Positions 54,423 to 64,000 of a DNA stretch of 64,000 bases are shown in pieces. The notes under the pieces were generated by a model. That model saw only the letters and a program-made list of their open reading frames with translations. It did not search any database and was not told the DNA's origin. The position numbers were made by a program, and so were the translations under genes. The DNA comes from Apricaphanius iberus (taxonomy: Eukaryota; Chordata; Actinopteri; Cyprinodontiformes; Aphaniidae): positions 186,001 through 250,000 of the forward strand of contig JAPXFQ010001512.1 in the NCBI GenBank assembly GCA_028564705.1, read 5' to 3'. The first letter of the stretch is position 1, and every line of letters begins with the position of its first letter.

Positions 54423-54770
54423 TATATCTCAATTTTTTTGCATTGAAGGGTTTCTTTTTAATTTACTAGATTTAGAGAGACAGTAGCATGATCGCTGATG
54501 GCAATAGGATGTATCTCGGTGTCTGAAATATCAGTCAACAGTTAGCTGTTGACGACAAAATAATCTAACAGCGAATAAGAGTGGTGGACATTTCAGAAAC
54601 AAAAGTGTATTTTCTGTCGTAGGGGGAAAGAGATGGCCGTGTATCGCAAAGTCCAATTTGTCAAGTAAAATAGGATAAAATAAACTAGAGAAGAATCTCC
54701 TTGATTCTCTGTCCCTCAGTGAACTTTGTGCATTTTGAATCAGCTTCGCTACCTTTATACTATGTGACAT
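54423..54770 (-). pseudogene. L1 endonuclease, C-terminal part
   Basis: Minus strand gives KLIQNAQSSL, then after a frameshift SLSPYDRKYTFVSEMSTTLI, a diverged form of the YSFFSPVHHSYSRIDYF motif that contains the catalytic Asp region. It ends with ISDTEIHPIAISDHATVSL, the final SDH motif with the catalytic His. The text after TVSL runs to the Tc1 junction. Confidence 0.72.
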
Positions 54771-55399
54771 GCCTTACATAATTGAAAAGCATAGAGTCCA
54801 CAGAAACCAATCACCAGAATCCCTGACCAATGACAAAGAAGAATACAGAGGGACTCGGGCTGTGACGCACAGATGGGGTTTCCACATCGAGCTATTCAAT
54901 ACTCTAATTGGTTGCCGCTTGAAACACAAAATGGTTTCTATCTGTTCCTATCTGTTACAGTAGTACATAAAATAACCCGTTTTCATTTGGAATGAACTTT
55001 TTATGAAAATAACGTCAAAGGTAAGACAGATTTTACTTGCTCGTTTTTGTTTTGACAGTATTTTTCTTGAGTTTTGTTGAGTGCCTGACTGAAGATTTTG
55101 GTGATTTGAAACTAAACTTTACATGGATGGATTCAGCTAGCTCTTAGCTTTCTTGTGATTCTAATGTTTCGGCGCTGGCTTTTTTATTATGGAAATAAAA
55201 AAACACAAACAAATGTTTGCGACAGATGTAGTTATATGGTTTAGTTGTTTATTTTGGCTGCTGTTTGAGCTGTGTCTGCTTGATATAACATTGGAGTGGA
55301 TACTTTTGTTGAGGAGTCTCTGCTTGACATTTTGATGTATGATAAGTGTGTTTTGGTCGAAGCGGTAGCCAGATACTGGCGTTGTACAGACTTTCCCCT
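54771..55399. other. No gene recognised
   Basis: Mixed AT-rich DNA. A donor-like AAAG/GTAAGAC at about 55018 has no exon support. Nothing else noted. Confidence 0.45.
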
Positions 55400-56361
55400 C
55401 CCTTCACAGATTCCTTTTTGGATTGAGGTCTGGAGACTGAGTAGGCCAGTCCAGAACCTTTGAATATTTTATGTAGCTACTCCTTTCTTGCCTGGGCAGT
55501 GTGTTTGGGATCATTGTCATGTTAGAAGATCCAGCTATGTTTTATCTCCAATGCTCAAACTCATAGGTTTTCACCCAAAATATCATGATACATGGCCCCA
55601 ATCATCCTTTCCTTAGTGCAGATCAGTTCTGCAGTCCCATTTGCAGAAAGCGGCTCCAAAAAATGTTTCCACCACCATGTTTCACAGGGGGTATGGAGTT
55701 CCTGGGATGCAACTGAGCATTCCTTGCCTTTGTTACTGTAGTTCCAGCTCTCTTCAGGTCATTGACCAATTCCCCCTGCATAGTTCTGGGCTGTTTCCTC
55801 ACAATTATCAAGATCATGTGTACTCCACGAGTTAAGATCTTTCTTGGAGCCCCAGGTCAAGGGAGATTTTCATCGATTCCCTTTTCTATTAATATGTCCA
55901 ACAGTTGACCAGTTGTCCAACAGTTCTCAACAAGCAGTGTACCTATTGTAGATTGCCTCATCCTAGTTTTGTGAAGATGTACAATCTTGTCCCTGGTGTC
56001 CTTGGACAGTTCTCTAGTCTTGACCATGGCAGAGGTTGGAGTCTGACTATTGGACAGGTCATTTTTATACAGATAAGAAGTTGAAGCAGGTGCCATTATT
56101 ACAAGTAACAAGTGGAGGATAGAAGAGCTTTTTAAAGAAGAAGTAAGAGGTCTGTGATGGCCAGAATTGTTGCCTGTTCGTAGGTGCTTAACACTTATTT
56201 TCTGCACAATTGTACAAATAATTTCATACAATGGGATATCCTGGATGTTTTTTTTAACATTTCTGTCTGTTATATTTAAAGTATTCCTATGATTAAAATA
56301 ATATTTTATAGCGGGAAATCTTGCACAATAGGTGGGTGCCCATTACTTTTTTGCCGCACTC
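55400..56361 (-). pseudogene. Tc1-type transposon relic with internal deletion
   Basis: The minus strand starts near 56361 with a GAGTGCGGCAAAAAAGTAAT end, like the CAGTGCGGCAAAAAAGTATT start of fish Tc1 families. ATG at 56027 opens MVKTRELSKDTRDKIVHLHK, the usual N terminus, with a DNA-binding region that decays. Then [20 protein letters not shown], a jump to [15 protein letters not shown], and GGACTGGCCTACTCAGTCTC, GACCTCAATCC (PDLNP region) near 55430. The catalytic middle is largely deleted and no left terminal repeat was found. Confidence 0.78.
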
Positions 56362-56387
56362 TTTATGTATATCTGTCTTCGCACATG

Positions 56388-56405
56388 TGTGTGTGTGTGT
56401 GTGTT
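56388..56405. repeat. (GT)n microsatellite
   Basis: Nine GT units, just right of the Tc1 relic. Confidence 0.85.
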
Positions 56406-56660
56406 TGAACCCTTGCAGGAGGACGCATTAGTTTCCTTCGAAAGCATTCTGCATATCCCTTTACACAGCGATCCCAGCCAGAGCTCTGTGTGGTGAACGT
56501 GACACATTAATTATACATGGGCAGTAATGCACACTTTTCCTGAGTGTGTTGCCCAGCGGAACCATTAAAGATGAAAATATTCCAGGCTCCGTTCTTTGCA
56601 ACATCAATTAATTACTGTGTCATTCTCGAAATTGTCAATCTCTCTCTCTCAAGTCTTTGT
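56406..56660. promoter_or_regulatory. Candidate conserved noncoding element
   Basis: Balanced sequence with ACACATTAATTATACATGGG (56501-56520), ATCAATTAATTACTGTGTCA and GAAATTGTCAATC. Two TAATTA-type homeodomain cores lie about 100 bases apart, and the stretch contains no repeat family seen elsewhere in the window. Conservation is not testable here. Confidence 0.32.
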
Positions 56661-58479
56661 TCACTCTGAGGCAAATGAGGTATGCCCTTAGGAAAAAGCC
56701 AGGAATACACCTGATTATAGCTGTGATTTTTATCCAACTGCTGAATTCCCCTTCTATTTCTTACTGAACAAAGGAAATATCAGTTTGAACTAAAGCTAAT
56801 GTGATAATCTTAATGTCTTTTGTTTGTCTTTTGCCTCTTCCCTTATTTTCTTTTTGAGATGACACATTTTGTTTAGGCTTCTAATTCCTGTTCCTAGCTT
56901 TCCAGGGATTCAACCCTCCTTTATGTCTACTATCCCAACTTTTAATTTGGTGTCATATTAACTCAGAGTGGTTTCCTACAAGTGAATAACTGGGGTTGCT
57001 TGCAGAATACAGCTGATTGAAATAATAACCCCTGAAAATACAGATATGTGGGCTCGCAGCTGGATTCCTGCAGATTTTGTGAGATTGCTTTCCAGCTGGG
57101 ATGTGGTCCCAATGTTGATTACGGCTGTAAAATGCTAATTGTTTCAATACAAATTTCGCATTGAGATGATTCAATAATCTTATTCGCTTAGAAAAAAAAC
57201 TCAGTTTGACGTAAGATAGAAGACAGATGCTGCAATGGTAAAGTCAATTTCTAAAGCAAAGAAGACAAATCGAAGAGAAATTGGGTCTACTAGAACCTCT
57301 ACTAAATATTACACAATAGACTGCATACATTTATTTTACAAACACATTTATATTGATACCAAATGGTTAAATAATTGGTTTCAAAATGGTCTGTTTGAAT
57401 ATCGAAAATGGAAGTAGGAGGGGATAAAATTGGATGTAGCAGATATGAAATGGGGTTGCAACTTGGTCAAGGGATAAACAGACCAGGCCAAACCTCTAAA
57501 GTGAACCACTTGCAATTTAATACAGAATAGGTTGAAGAGAAGTCCAAGTTTATTCAGCTGAGTTTAAAAGCAATTACGGTTAATTGGTTATTATTTGACA
57601 AGATGTGTTTGAAAACAAACTTACCAGTTCATTTAAATCTTAAATTGCAGTGCTAAAATTTAAGCTATATCAGAGGCTACTGAGGCTCTGGGGGGCGTAA
57701 GCAGCTGCTTAGTGTGGTTGTGCCTCGGGCTGGTTCAGAGTACACCACTTCTATATTCTACCAGCTCCAAAGTAGTGACCTCGGCCCTTTTGTCTGACCT
57801 CAGAGTGTCGCCAGCAGGTACACCAACACAGTGGGCTGAGGCGGTAGCTGTACTACTCACTGAAATCTAATGTTTTTACTAGGCCAAATTTTTATAAAGT
57901 TAGCATTTGATTGAAGTTTTATTTGTAAAATGGATTTCTTTCTATTTAAATCACAAAATACAACTTTATAATAATTTGAGCATTGTGGCAAATTCTTCCT
58001 TTTTATTTTAGAAGGTCTTGTAAAGGGGATTGAAATTTATTTTCAGATCCATGCATATACCCATGCTTAGGAAACAACATGTTAGTGGCCTTGTTGCCAA
58101 GCAATGAGAGTCAGAGAGGCTATCATGGGACCCCATGTTGTGAAAAAGAAACCTGTCTCAGTTCTGGTGTTATACTGAAATAAACTTGAGCGTGATTAAA
58201 AAATGCTCTGCCCATTCAACTCTACCTTTCTCTGAGTTTGACTTCTCATCATGGTTCTAAATGCAGACATTGGACATTGAGTGTGATCATGTTAATGTTA
58301 AACCCAAGGCTGAAATTAGTGCTGAATATTATTCGGTCTTTAACTACTTATGGGTAGTCAGAGTTACATCAGCGGCATAAAGGTCCTGGAGAGACTCCTG
58401 TTGCCCCACCTGAGTAAGCAAACTAGAACTTATCAGGACCCCCTGAAGTTTTCAACTCCTTGAAGTCTGAATCAGTATG
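56661..58479. other. No gene; second candidate conserved stretch
   Basis: AT-rich overall. The part 56950-57180 (TCGCAGCTGGATTCCTGCAG, GATTACGGCTGTAAAATGCT, AATTGTTTCAATAC) has the same unique, balanced character as 56406-56660. At 57235-57416 a 60-codon frame (MVKSISKAKKTNRREIGSTR start) has no recognisable domain. Confidence 0.4.
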
Positions 58480-58545
58480 AGCTACAGCAACACTTAATTT
58501 CCCTCTGGGATCAATAAAGTGTTTTTCAAGCAAATTGAACAGTTC
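58480..58545 (+). repeat. 3' tail fragment of the L2/Rex1-type LINE
   Basis: GAGCTACAGCAACACTTAAT then TTCCCTCTGGGATCAATAAA matches 28932-28971 almost exactly, with a decayed GAATT-type tail. A heavily 5'-truncated copy. Confidence 0.85.
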
Positions 58546-59829
58546 ATTTCATAAACTTACATTTTTTCATTACCGGTTATACTTTCAATGGTATGATTCT
58601 CAACTAAAGCTACATAATTGGAGTTTTTAAAATCAATTTTCAAAGGATGGATTTTTTTTTTTCAGGTATGTTCTTTCAACCAGAAACGGTTTATTAAAAA
58701 ATAATCTTACATTATGACCAATGCTTGATTAACTTTTTTTTAAGTAACACCAAAATGTTCTTGACATGTGTTTCTACCTGTCAGTAGGGGGCAATGCTGG
58801 GTCCTTGGCCCTGAGCAATTTACAACCATAGGCTAGCAATCAATAGCTTATAGCACTTTTACATTTCAAGGGGAAAAGTGCCACGGTAACCAGAGTTTTC
58901 CCTGGCTGTTTGGAGCCCTGCGTATTTGATTGGCTGAAAAAAAGAATTTTAAAATTTGTTTAGAAATATGAGCACAGTCAGTTAGATCAGCAAAATCCTT
59001 AGCAGTCTTGGGGGGGATTGTTTGTATGTGTAGGTCCTGTGAAGCCATTGTATGTTTTAGGATTTGTGGTTGTTCAGGTGTTTTGTATCTTTGCCTTTCC
59101 TTTTTATTGTTATTAAGTTTGTGTTATTTTTCATCTTTTCCTTCAAACAGTTTATTATTAGTTGCTTATTTACTTCTTATTAGATTCTTCAGTTGCAGTT
59201 TATTCCTTCTCACTGTTTATAATTACAATTATGTTTTTCCTTTTCCCCCTGTTAGTGTTTACTCCTCCCCTGCTCCTTTTTTGCTTACATTATTCTCTCT
59301 CTACCAATGCCAGCCCACCTGGTTTCCTCTCACTGCTGCAACCTGTTCTAACCACACAGTAATCAACTCCCCCAGTATACAGTAAAAGATGCTCTGTGCT
59401 ATTCTTACTCTGCTGGATCCTCCTGTTTCTTGCTGTTTACCTGTCTTTCATGTTCTTTAACCCTTGAATAGTTATTGTAAGTTTTTGGCCTTTTTCATAA
59501 TAGTATATTTTCATCTAGTCCGTATCTGTTTGGGTTGTACCTCTGCCACTGTGATGGTTTGCTTACAGTTATTATACTGTGAGAATCAAACCAGCGCATG
59601 CCTTTAAGTATTACACAGTAATTTAGTAATGATACTTGATCTAAAAAAGGATTGTGTTTAATTAGATTATTGAATTTAATGAAACTCTTGAGGGATGTTT
59701 TCAAACGCCAGAATATAAAGCAGATGAAAAAGTTACAAATAAGAGTAAATAAAATAATAGTTTAGTTTTTGTTTTTGCTGTAAAGTACATGTGTTAAAAG
59801 TGCTACTTCAACGTTTTACGCTCATCATT
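58546..59829. other. No gene recognised
   Basis: AT-rich. The frame at 59008-59382 is Leu/Ser/Phe-rich with no signal I trust; T-rich and C-rich low-complexity DNA explains it. Confidence 0.45.
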
Positions 59830-59895
59830 AAGAAGAGGCAATTTTATTTGTATAGCACACTTTCAACTCAAGGTAATTCAAGGTGCTCTACTATG
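59830..59895. repeat. Interspersed repeat end, TTTATTTGTATAGCAC type
   Basis: AATTTTATTTGTATAGCACA followed by TTTCAACTCAAGGTAATTCA and AGGTGCTCTAC. A common teleost repeat end, similar in style to 39600-39620. Confidence 0.55.
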
Positions 59896-61149
59896 GGATC
59901 AGGATGATACCAGCTTAAGATGAAATTGAAAACAAGTATTGGCGCTGAAAAAACATTTGTCAGTCAAAAATATAATTGTCAATGAAAAACTTATTTTTGA
60001 ATCTGACATAAATGTAGTGATGATTTCTGATATCATTCTAACCCCTTACAGCTGTTCCAACATAATCTTGTGTTTTATTGGTTCTAGTGTTTTAGGCTTA
60101 TTTGCTGTTTGGAATGTTCATACTTTTACTCTGTTTTTTTCTCTTATTCCTGATTGCTGTTTTTATTTTCTATACTTTTATCATATGTTGTTTTTTTTTA
60201 CACCGAATCATGTAAGGAGCCTTTGTAAACCACTCAATATGAAAACAAATAATAATGCGTCTTTCCTCTTCACAGAAGACAGGGAGAAGCTCTGTTTTTT
60301 TTTTATTTTTCTTCATCTTAGGTTTGTGCCCACTGGTTCCCCTGATGGGACACACAACATTCCTCATCATCTTCTATTTTTCCCAATTGCTTTAGCCTTA
60401 TTTCTCTTTTCATTGACTTTTCCACCTAATATTAACTACCTCAATCTTCTGACTTTTAATATTTAAAATTAAAATCTTTATTCTTTTCCTGCTTCTGTTT
60501 AACACACTTGTACTCTATTCTTTTTGCCTCCGTGATTCAGTTAGACAATAAGAAAATCATTTTTGATTTTTCATAAGTTGGTTTGATGAAGATGGTTTCT
60601 GTCGCTAATTCGTTCTCCGTACTCAGTGCATTACACGTTGCATAAACACACATGCACAGGCTGGTTTAGTGTCACGACCCACTTCTACAGTGTTCTGTGG
60701 TTCTGAACAAAAGCTCATTTTGGCCCTTAGGAGATTTCCACCTACTCATTTGGTGAGCTTCATATGAAACAAAACAGGCTTTCACGGATGATCAGCTTAA
60801 AACATGCACACTCACGTGCACAAAAGAGAATAATCAAATGCAAGGCAGGACATCTGTAATTAGTTTATGTCAATACTAAGGAGTTTCCTATGGCTTCCAT
60901 TTTTAAGTGCCCTGGAAACAGCTACGCTATCTTTGGTTTACACATGTACATTAAACTGAGGTACATTTTTAAGGTAGTTTAGAAAATCAGAGATAGGCTC
61001 TTTATGTTAAAACCATGAAATACTGTGACAAGCCTTCTGCGAAGGACAAAACTGCTACTTGGATATCTGTCCTATGCTCTGACGGACATCTCAATCTCTA
61101 TATTTCTTGAAAAGAAGTCTTTTGGTGTCTCCCAGGAACCACCTGCAAT
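59896..61149. other. No gene recognised
   Basis: A 175-codon frame at 59939-60463 is Phe/Leu-rich and sits in T-rich DNA without a domain; I do not call it. 60560-60900 is less repetitive but unremarkable. Confidence 0.45.
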
Positions 61150-61470
61150 AGATGAGGCCCAGATTTGAGGTGGGTACCAGCGGGGAGGCATTTTAATGAA
61201 TTAATATGCATTGCCCCAATTAGCCGTCTGCACTGCAATAATTATCGCACACACACGTTTCATGCGCTGGAAATCGGCACATCCCATTGCGCAGCCTTGA
61301 CTACCCAAAAGGCTTGTGGTGACTTATTTTTACTCCAGTTGAGGTCAAACATTTCCGTTTTTTTTTTCTTGCGGCACATTAATTAGGCGGGATTCGCTTG
61401 CAGAAAGAATGGGACGTGAAAGATGAGCGCTCTGATTCCACCAAACTCACCTCCGGGGATTAAGGAGGTT
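61150..61470. promoter_or_regulatory. Candidate conserved noncoding element
   Basis: Contains TTTTAATGAATTAATATGCA, CCCCAATTAGCCGTCTGCAC, GCAATAATTATCGCACACAC and CACATTAATTAGGCGGGATT. That is four homeodomain-type cores in about 190 bases, with CpG and GC-balanced flanks and no repeat similarity in the window. A good candidate for a developmental enhancer, by analogy only. Confidence 0.4.
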
Positions 61471-61676
61471 TTTAGAAAGCAGACCATGTTTGTGTGCTAC
61501 ATGCGATTACCATAATCAGCTTTTGCAGATCAAATCAGCATACAAGCAATAAACCAAACATGCAGTATTTTTGTGAAATCAAATTAAAAACTTTATTTAT
61601 AAACATTTTTTTCAGAAAAGAATTGGAACTCAAAAGACTTTCCAGATTAAAATGACCCCACATAAAGCATATTCGC

Positions 61677-61733
61677 ATTAGAGTATGGATCGTCGGGTAC
61701 CGTCTGTCTCGGGTCGGGTATCCATGCTCTAAT
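61677..61733. repeat. Imperfect inverted repeat with CGGGT words
   Basis: Left arm ATTAGAGTATGGAT (61677-61690), right arm ATCCATGCTCTAAT (61720-61733), complementary at 13 of 14 positions. The 29-base centre contains GTCGGGTACCG and CGGGTCGGGT. GATACCCGACACCCGACC at 12323-12340 shares the CCCGACCC style, so it could be an LTR end of related type. Confidence 0.7.
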
Positions 61734-63522
61734 TCCCATCCGTCCCGCATAGATTTAAAAGCATGAACACAGTTGAACCCCCCCAAACCAAATTAGCAAA
61801 GTAGACCGATTTTCCTTTTTCCGCCAGGTTTAAAGGTCTGATTTACTCATGTTTTCAAGAAATCTGTTGTATTTTGTATGAATAATTGTCTTGTGAGTCT
61901 TTCTCTGTGGAAAAACAATGCTCTTGTTTCAGGGAATTGAAGTTTGTCAGAGAAGTGATTTGGAGAATTAATGCTGCATTCCAGTTAATATTTCCAAGTT
62001 GGAAAGTCAGCTAACAACAATGACTAGCCCGCCCCTCGACAGCTGCTGCCCCCAAAGTGACTATGTTCTTTCTGACTCGGAGTGTAACGAGACAAACCGG
62101 TACGCTTTGAGTGGGGAATTATGTCACATTCTCATGTACAGCAACTCGGACGTCCGTGCATCCGAGACAAACGGAATGCAGCATTAGAGTTTTACACACA
62201 AATATTCATGATATGCAAATCTCATGCCTCTGATTGGCTGACAATGATAAGACTCGTAGGCTGCCTTTGAACTTACTTCGATGGTGGAGCTGCACTGACA
62301 AACTCCGACCACTTCTTCCTCAACTCTTCTTTCTTGGATGTGTTATCTCCTCAAAATCACACTGGACATAAAGTATTTTCATTTTCTGACTCATTTGCTT
62401 TAACTATCTATTTCCTTTCTATGGCTAATGCGGTCAATAGGGGTTTGAGGAAAACCAGCATGCATATGCAAGTCAGAGTCACTAATTTTATTTCAAAAAG
62501 AACAAGTATTAAGCAGTTTATCAGTGAATGAGACCTTTAAGTAATGCTTCCGCTTTTCATTTTAAAGTTTCCATTTACATCAATTGCCTGTCTGCTTGAT
62601 CAGATTAGTACTATTCTTGAAACGCTCCCAAGGGTCCGGCAAACTTCAGTGGGATGTGGTGGGCCGGCGGTAATCTGTCATTACATAGAAGTCAACTGGA
62701 AATCAAAAATAAATAGATAAATCAAAAGAAGAAAACCAAAATCACAGAAGTATGAAACTGCAAAAAAGATGGAATTTACTAGCATCCTTTACTACTCTGT
62801 CACTCTACCTAAAAACTGATTCATATCTTCACAAACACATTAACCAGAAAATACTAAAACAGGCTTGAAAAAAACAAGCATTTAACCATTGTGTTGCAGT
62901 GTAGCTCTGAGCAAACTCTCAGGCTCAGTCAATGCTGGGCATGCATTCATTTCGTTGCCAAATGAAGCATGGCTCCAAATGATATCTCATTTTGCCCGGA
63001 GCCTGCCAACTGTGCAGCCGAGAGTCCAAAAAGCCTCTGGCTCCGCTGCTTCTCCCTCGGCCCACATCATTTTTACTTTTGGTTACACATCATCGCATTT
63101 AAACCCTGAACACTTCACATCTTCTGTCTGCCAGAGGACCTGCTTAAGTGCTGTGGCCATTTAAAGTCTCTTCTCATCTGCATTATTCAGCTGAGATATT
63201 GGTTATGTTTCATTACCTGAGAAGAAATATGACTCTTATAAAGTTTTCAAAGTATTTTACTGATGTGGCTCTCTACCAGATTCACACATCTAGACTGGAA
63301 TTGTTTCCATTCTTCTTAGCAAACTAGTTATTGCGTTGTCAGACGGAATATCATAGTTTATGTAGTCTCACCATAGATTCTAAATTGGATTTCAGCCCAG
63401 ACTTTAACCCTTCAGTTGCTTTTAGACCTTCAGTCACAATCTTTAGTTTCTAACTTAAATCAGCCTCCCAGTCGCTTCTTCTTTGACACAGCAGCTTCTG
63501 GCTGCTGCTCTCTCGAATCTAA
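61734..63522. other. No gene; candidate conserved stretch near 62880-63140
   Basis: No coding frame recognised. 62880-63140 (TTGCAGTGTAGCTCTGAGCA, CATGCATTCATTTCGTTGCC, GGCTCCAAATGATATCTCAT) is unique, balanced and similar in feel to the other candidate elements. Otherwise AT-rich. Confidence 0.35.
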
Positions 63523-64000
63523 AGCTACATTCAGACCGCATCCGTTGGATACGTCGAGCAACGCATCCAACGGATGAAGTTTGACGTATGTACTTTTTGG
63601 CTTCCAAAGCCTGCTTCTGAGGAAAAAACAACGCATGGGCGGGGCTTCCTCTGTTGCCGTACGTTCTGCACTATGGTGGATTGAAACGAGAGAGTGGCTT
63701 GGCTTGATTAGCTAGATAAAGCTAGACAACGTTGACATCGGGTGCATCAGCTCCCATTATTCAGATGTGTTCTGATTTTGGGAAGTTTAACCATTTGCTC
63801 CAGTAGCTGCGTATGGATGAGGTTCGCTTTCAGTGCTACTTTCGTCTGTCCCGCGCCTAATTTTACGACCTCCTCGGCCGCATCGGAGCTTAAATCTCCT
63901 ACCAGGACACCAACTACAGGTTCTCTGTTCCTCTTTAGGAGCGCCTATCCATCTGACTTCAGTAAGTGTTATTTCAGATTTTTTAAATCTGTGTTTGTTG
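63523..64000 (+). mobile_element. PIF/Harbinger copy 2, running off the window
   Basis: Starts AGCTACATTCAGACCGCATC after TAA at 63520-63522. This matches the minus-strand start of the element at 4788-5594 (TGCTGCGTTCAGACC). Family text follows: TCCGTTGGATACGTCGAGCA, ATCCAACGGATGAAGTTTGA, TCTGAGGAAAAAACAACGCA and GGGGCTTCCTCTGTTGCCGT. It extends at least to 63957; the right end is unclear or outside the window. Confidence 0.8.
63740..63957 (+). pseudogene. Harbinger transposase N-terminal fragment, copy 2
   Basis: The plus strand reads, with stops: IQMCSDFGKFNHLLQ, LRMDEVRFQCYFRLSRA, FYDLLGRIGA, ISYQDTNYRFSVP, ERLSI. This aligns residue for residue with the copy at 5135-5545 but has at least four in-frame stops. 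It ends with CTATCCATCTGACTTCAG followed by TAAGTG. As in the other copy, family similarity ends at the LSI(C) position; here a donor-like CAG/TAAGTG (imperfect) follows. Confidence 0.78.

Larger units (their letters stand above)
51720..54770 (-). mobile_element. L1-type LINE, interrupted by a Tc1 and a Penelope-like piece
   Basis: The minus strand reads from the endonuclease end (54770 to 54423), across the Tc1 (52846-54422), then the linker and early RT (52845 to 51720), with a 165-bp insert at 52469-52633. With the GC-rich block the element would extend to about 46076. The wording (QSMPSNKAPGPD, INLLLKPVKDP, ALWEARKVVFRGEIIS) is that of the fish L1 (Swimmer/Tx1-like) group. Many stops; dead copy. 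Endonuclease signatures before SDH and RT motifs after the first palm aspartate region are missing. Confidence 0.8.

Noticed and set aside
59939..60466. Plus-strand frame of 175 codons, rich in Phe and Leu
   Set aside because: T-rich DNA produces such frames; no domain, and hydrophobic runs are not arranged like membrane segments of a known family.

Overview
The window looks like intergenic or intronic DNA from a ray-finned (teleost) fish. I found no host protein-coding exon that I can defend. The evidence for a teleost is the repeat content: Tc1 elements with long double-repeat ends, hAT and PIF/Harbinger derivatives, tRNA-headed SINEs ending in (ATGG)n or in the AGCGCTATATAAG type of tail, RTE-, L2/Rex1- and L1-type LINE pieces, an I/Nimb-type LINE that keeps an RNase H, and long (TA)n tracts. 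All element genes seen here are broken by stops, frameshifts or deletions.

Layout. 1-4.8 kb: AT-rich DNA with a degraded SINE, a 135-bp duplication around a (TA)n tract, and a CpG-rich block at 3.2-3.85 kb that resembles a promoter with a first exon, best read on the minus strand. 4.8-5.6 kb: a PIF/Harbinger deletion derivative. 6.1-6.8 kb: SINE and LINE tails. 7.34-12.17 kb: a nearly full-length I/Nimb-type LINE with ORF1 zinc knuckles, endonuclease, reverse transcriptase and RNase H, bounded by an exact 15-bp target duplication. 13.0-13.8 kb: a truncated Tc1. 17.2-19.7 kb: two RTE-type LINE 5' ends facing each other, one split by a solo LTR, then a Tc1 fragment. 22.9-26.0 kb: a CpG-rich block, an LTR-like repeat, a hAT-like repeat and a perfect hairpin. 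28.0-29.6 kb: an L2/Rex1-like reverse transcriptase split by a SINE, then a complete SINE. 37.0-38.3 kb: an RTE-type LINE 3' part split by a Harbinger-type MITE. 40-46 kb: Tc1 relics, an LTR-like region and SINEs.

46.1-54.8 kb is the most deeply nested part. An L1 on the minus strand runs from endonuclease to reverse transcriptase and then into a GC-rich block that I take to be its 3' UTR. It is split by four insertions: a Tc1 (52846-54422), a Penelope-like fragment carrying a candidate hammerhead ribozyme (52469-52633), and two hAT elements (48896-50506 and 46386-48706). All four insertions are bounded by direct repeats of the size expected for their class. 54.8-64 kb: another Tc1 relic, several candidate conserved noncoding elements rich in TAATTA cores, and a second Harbinger copy running off the right edge.

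The elements do not work together as a system. They form a layered record in which the target duplications give the order of insertion. Family names rest on recognition of motifs and consensus by eye; no database search was run.
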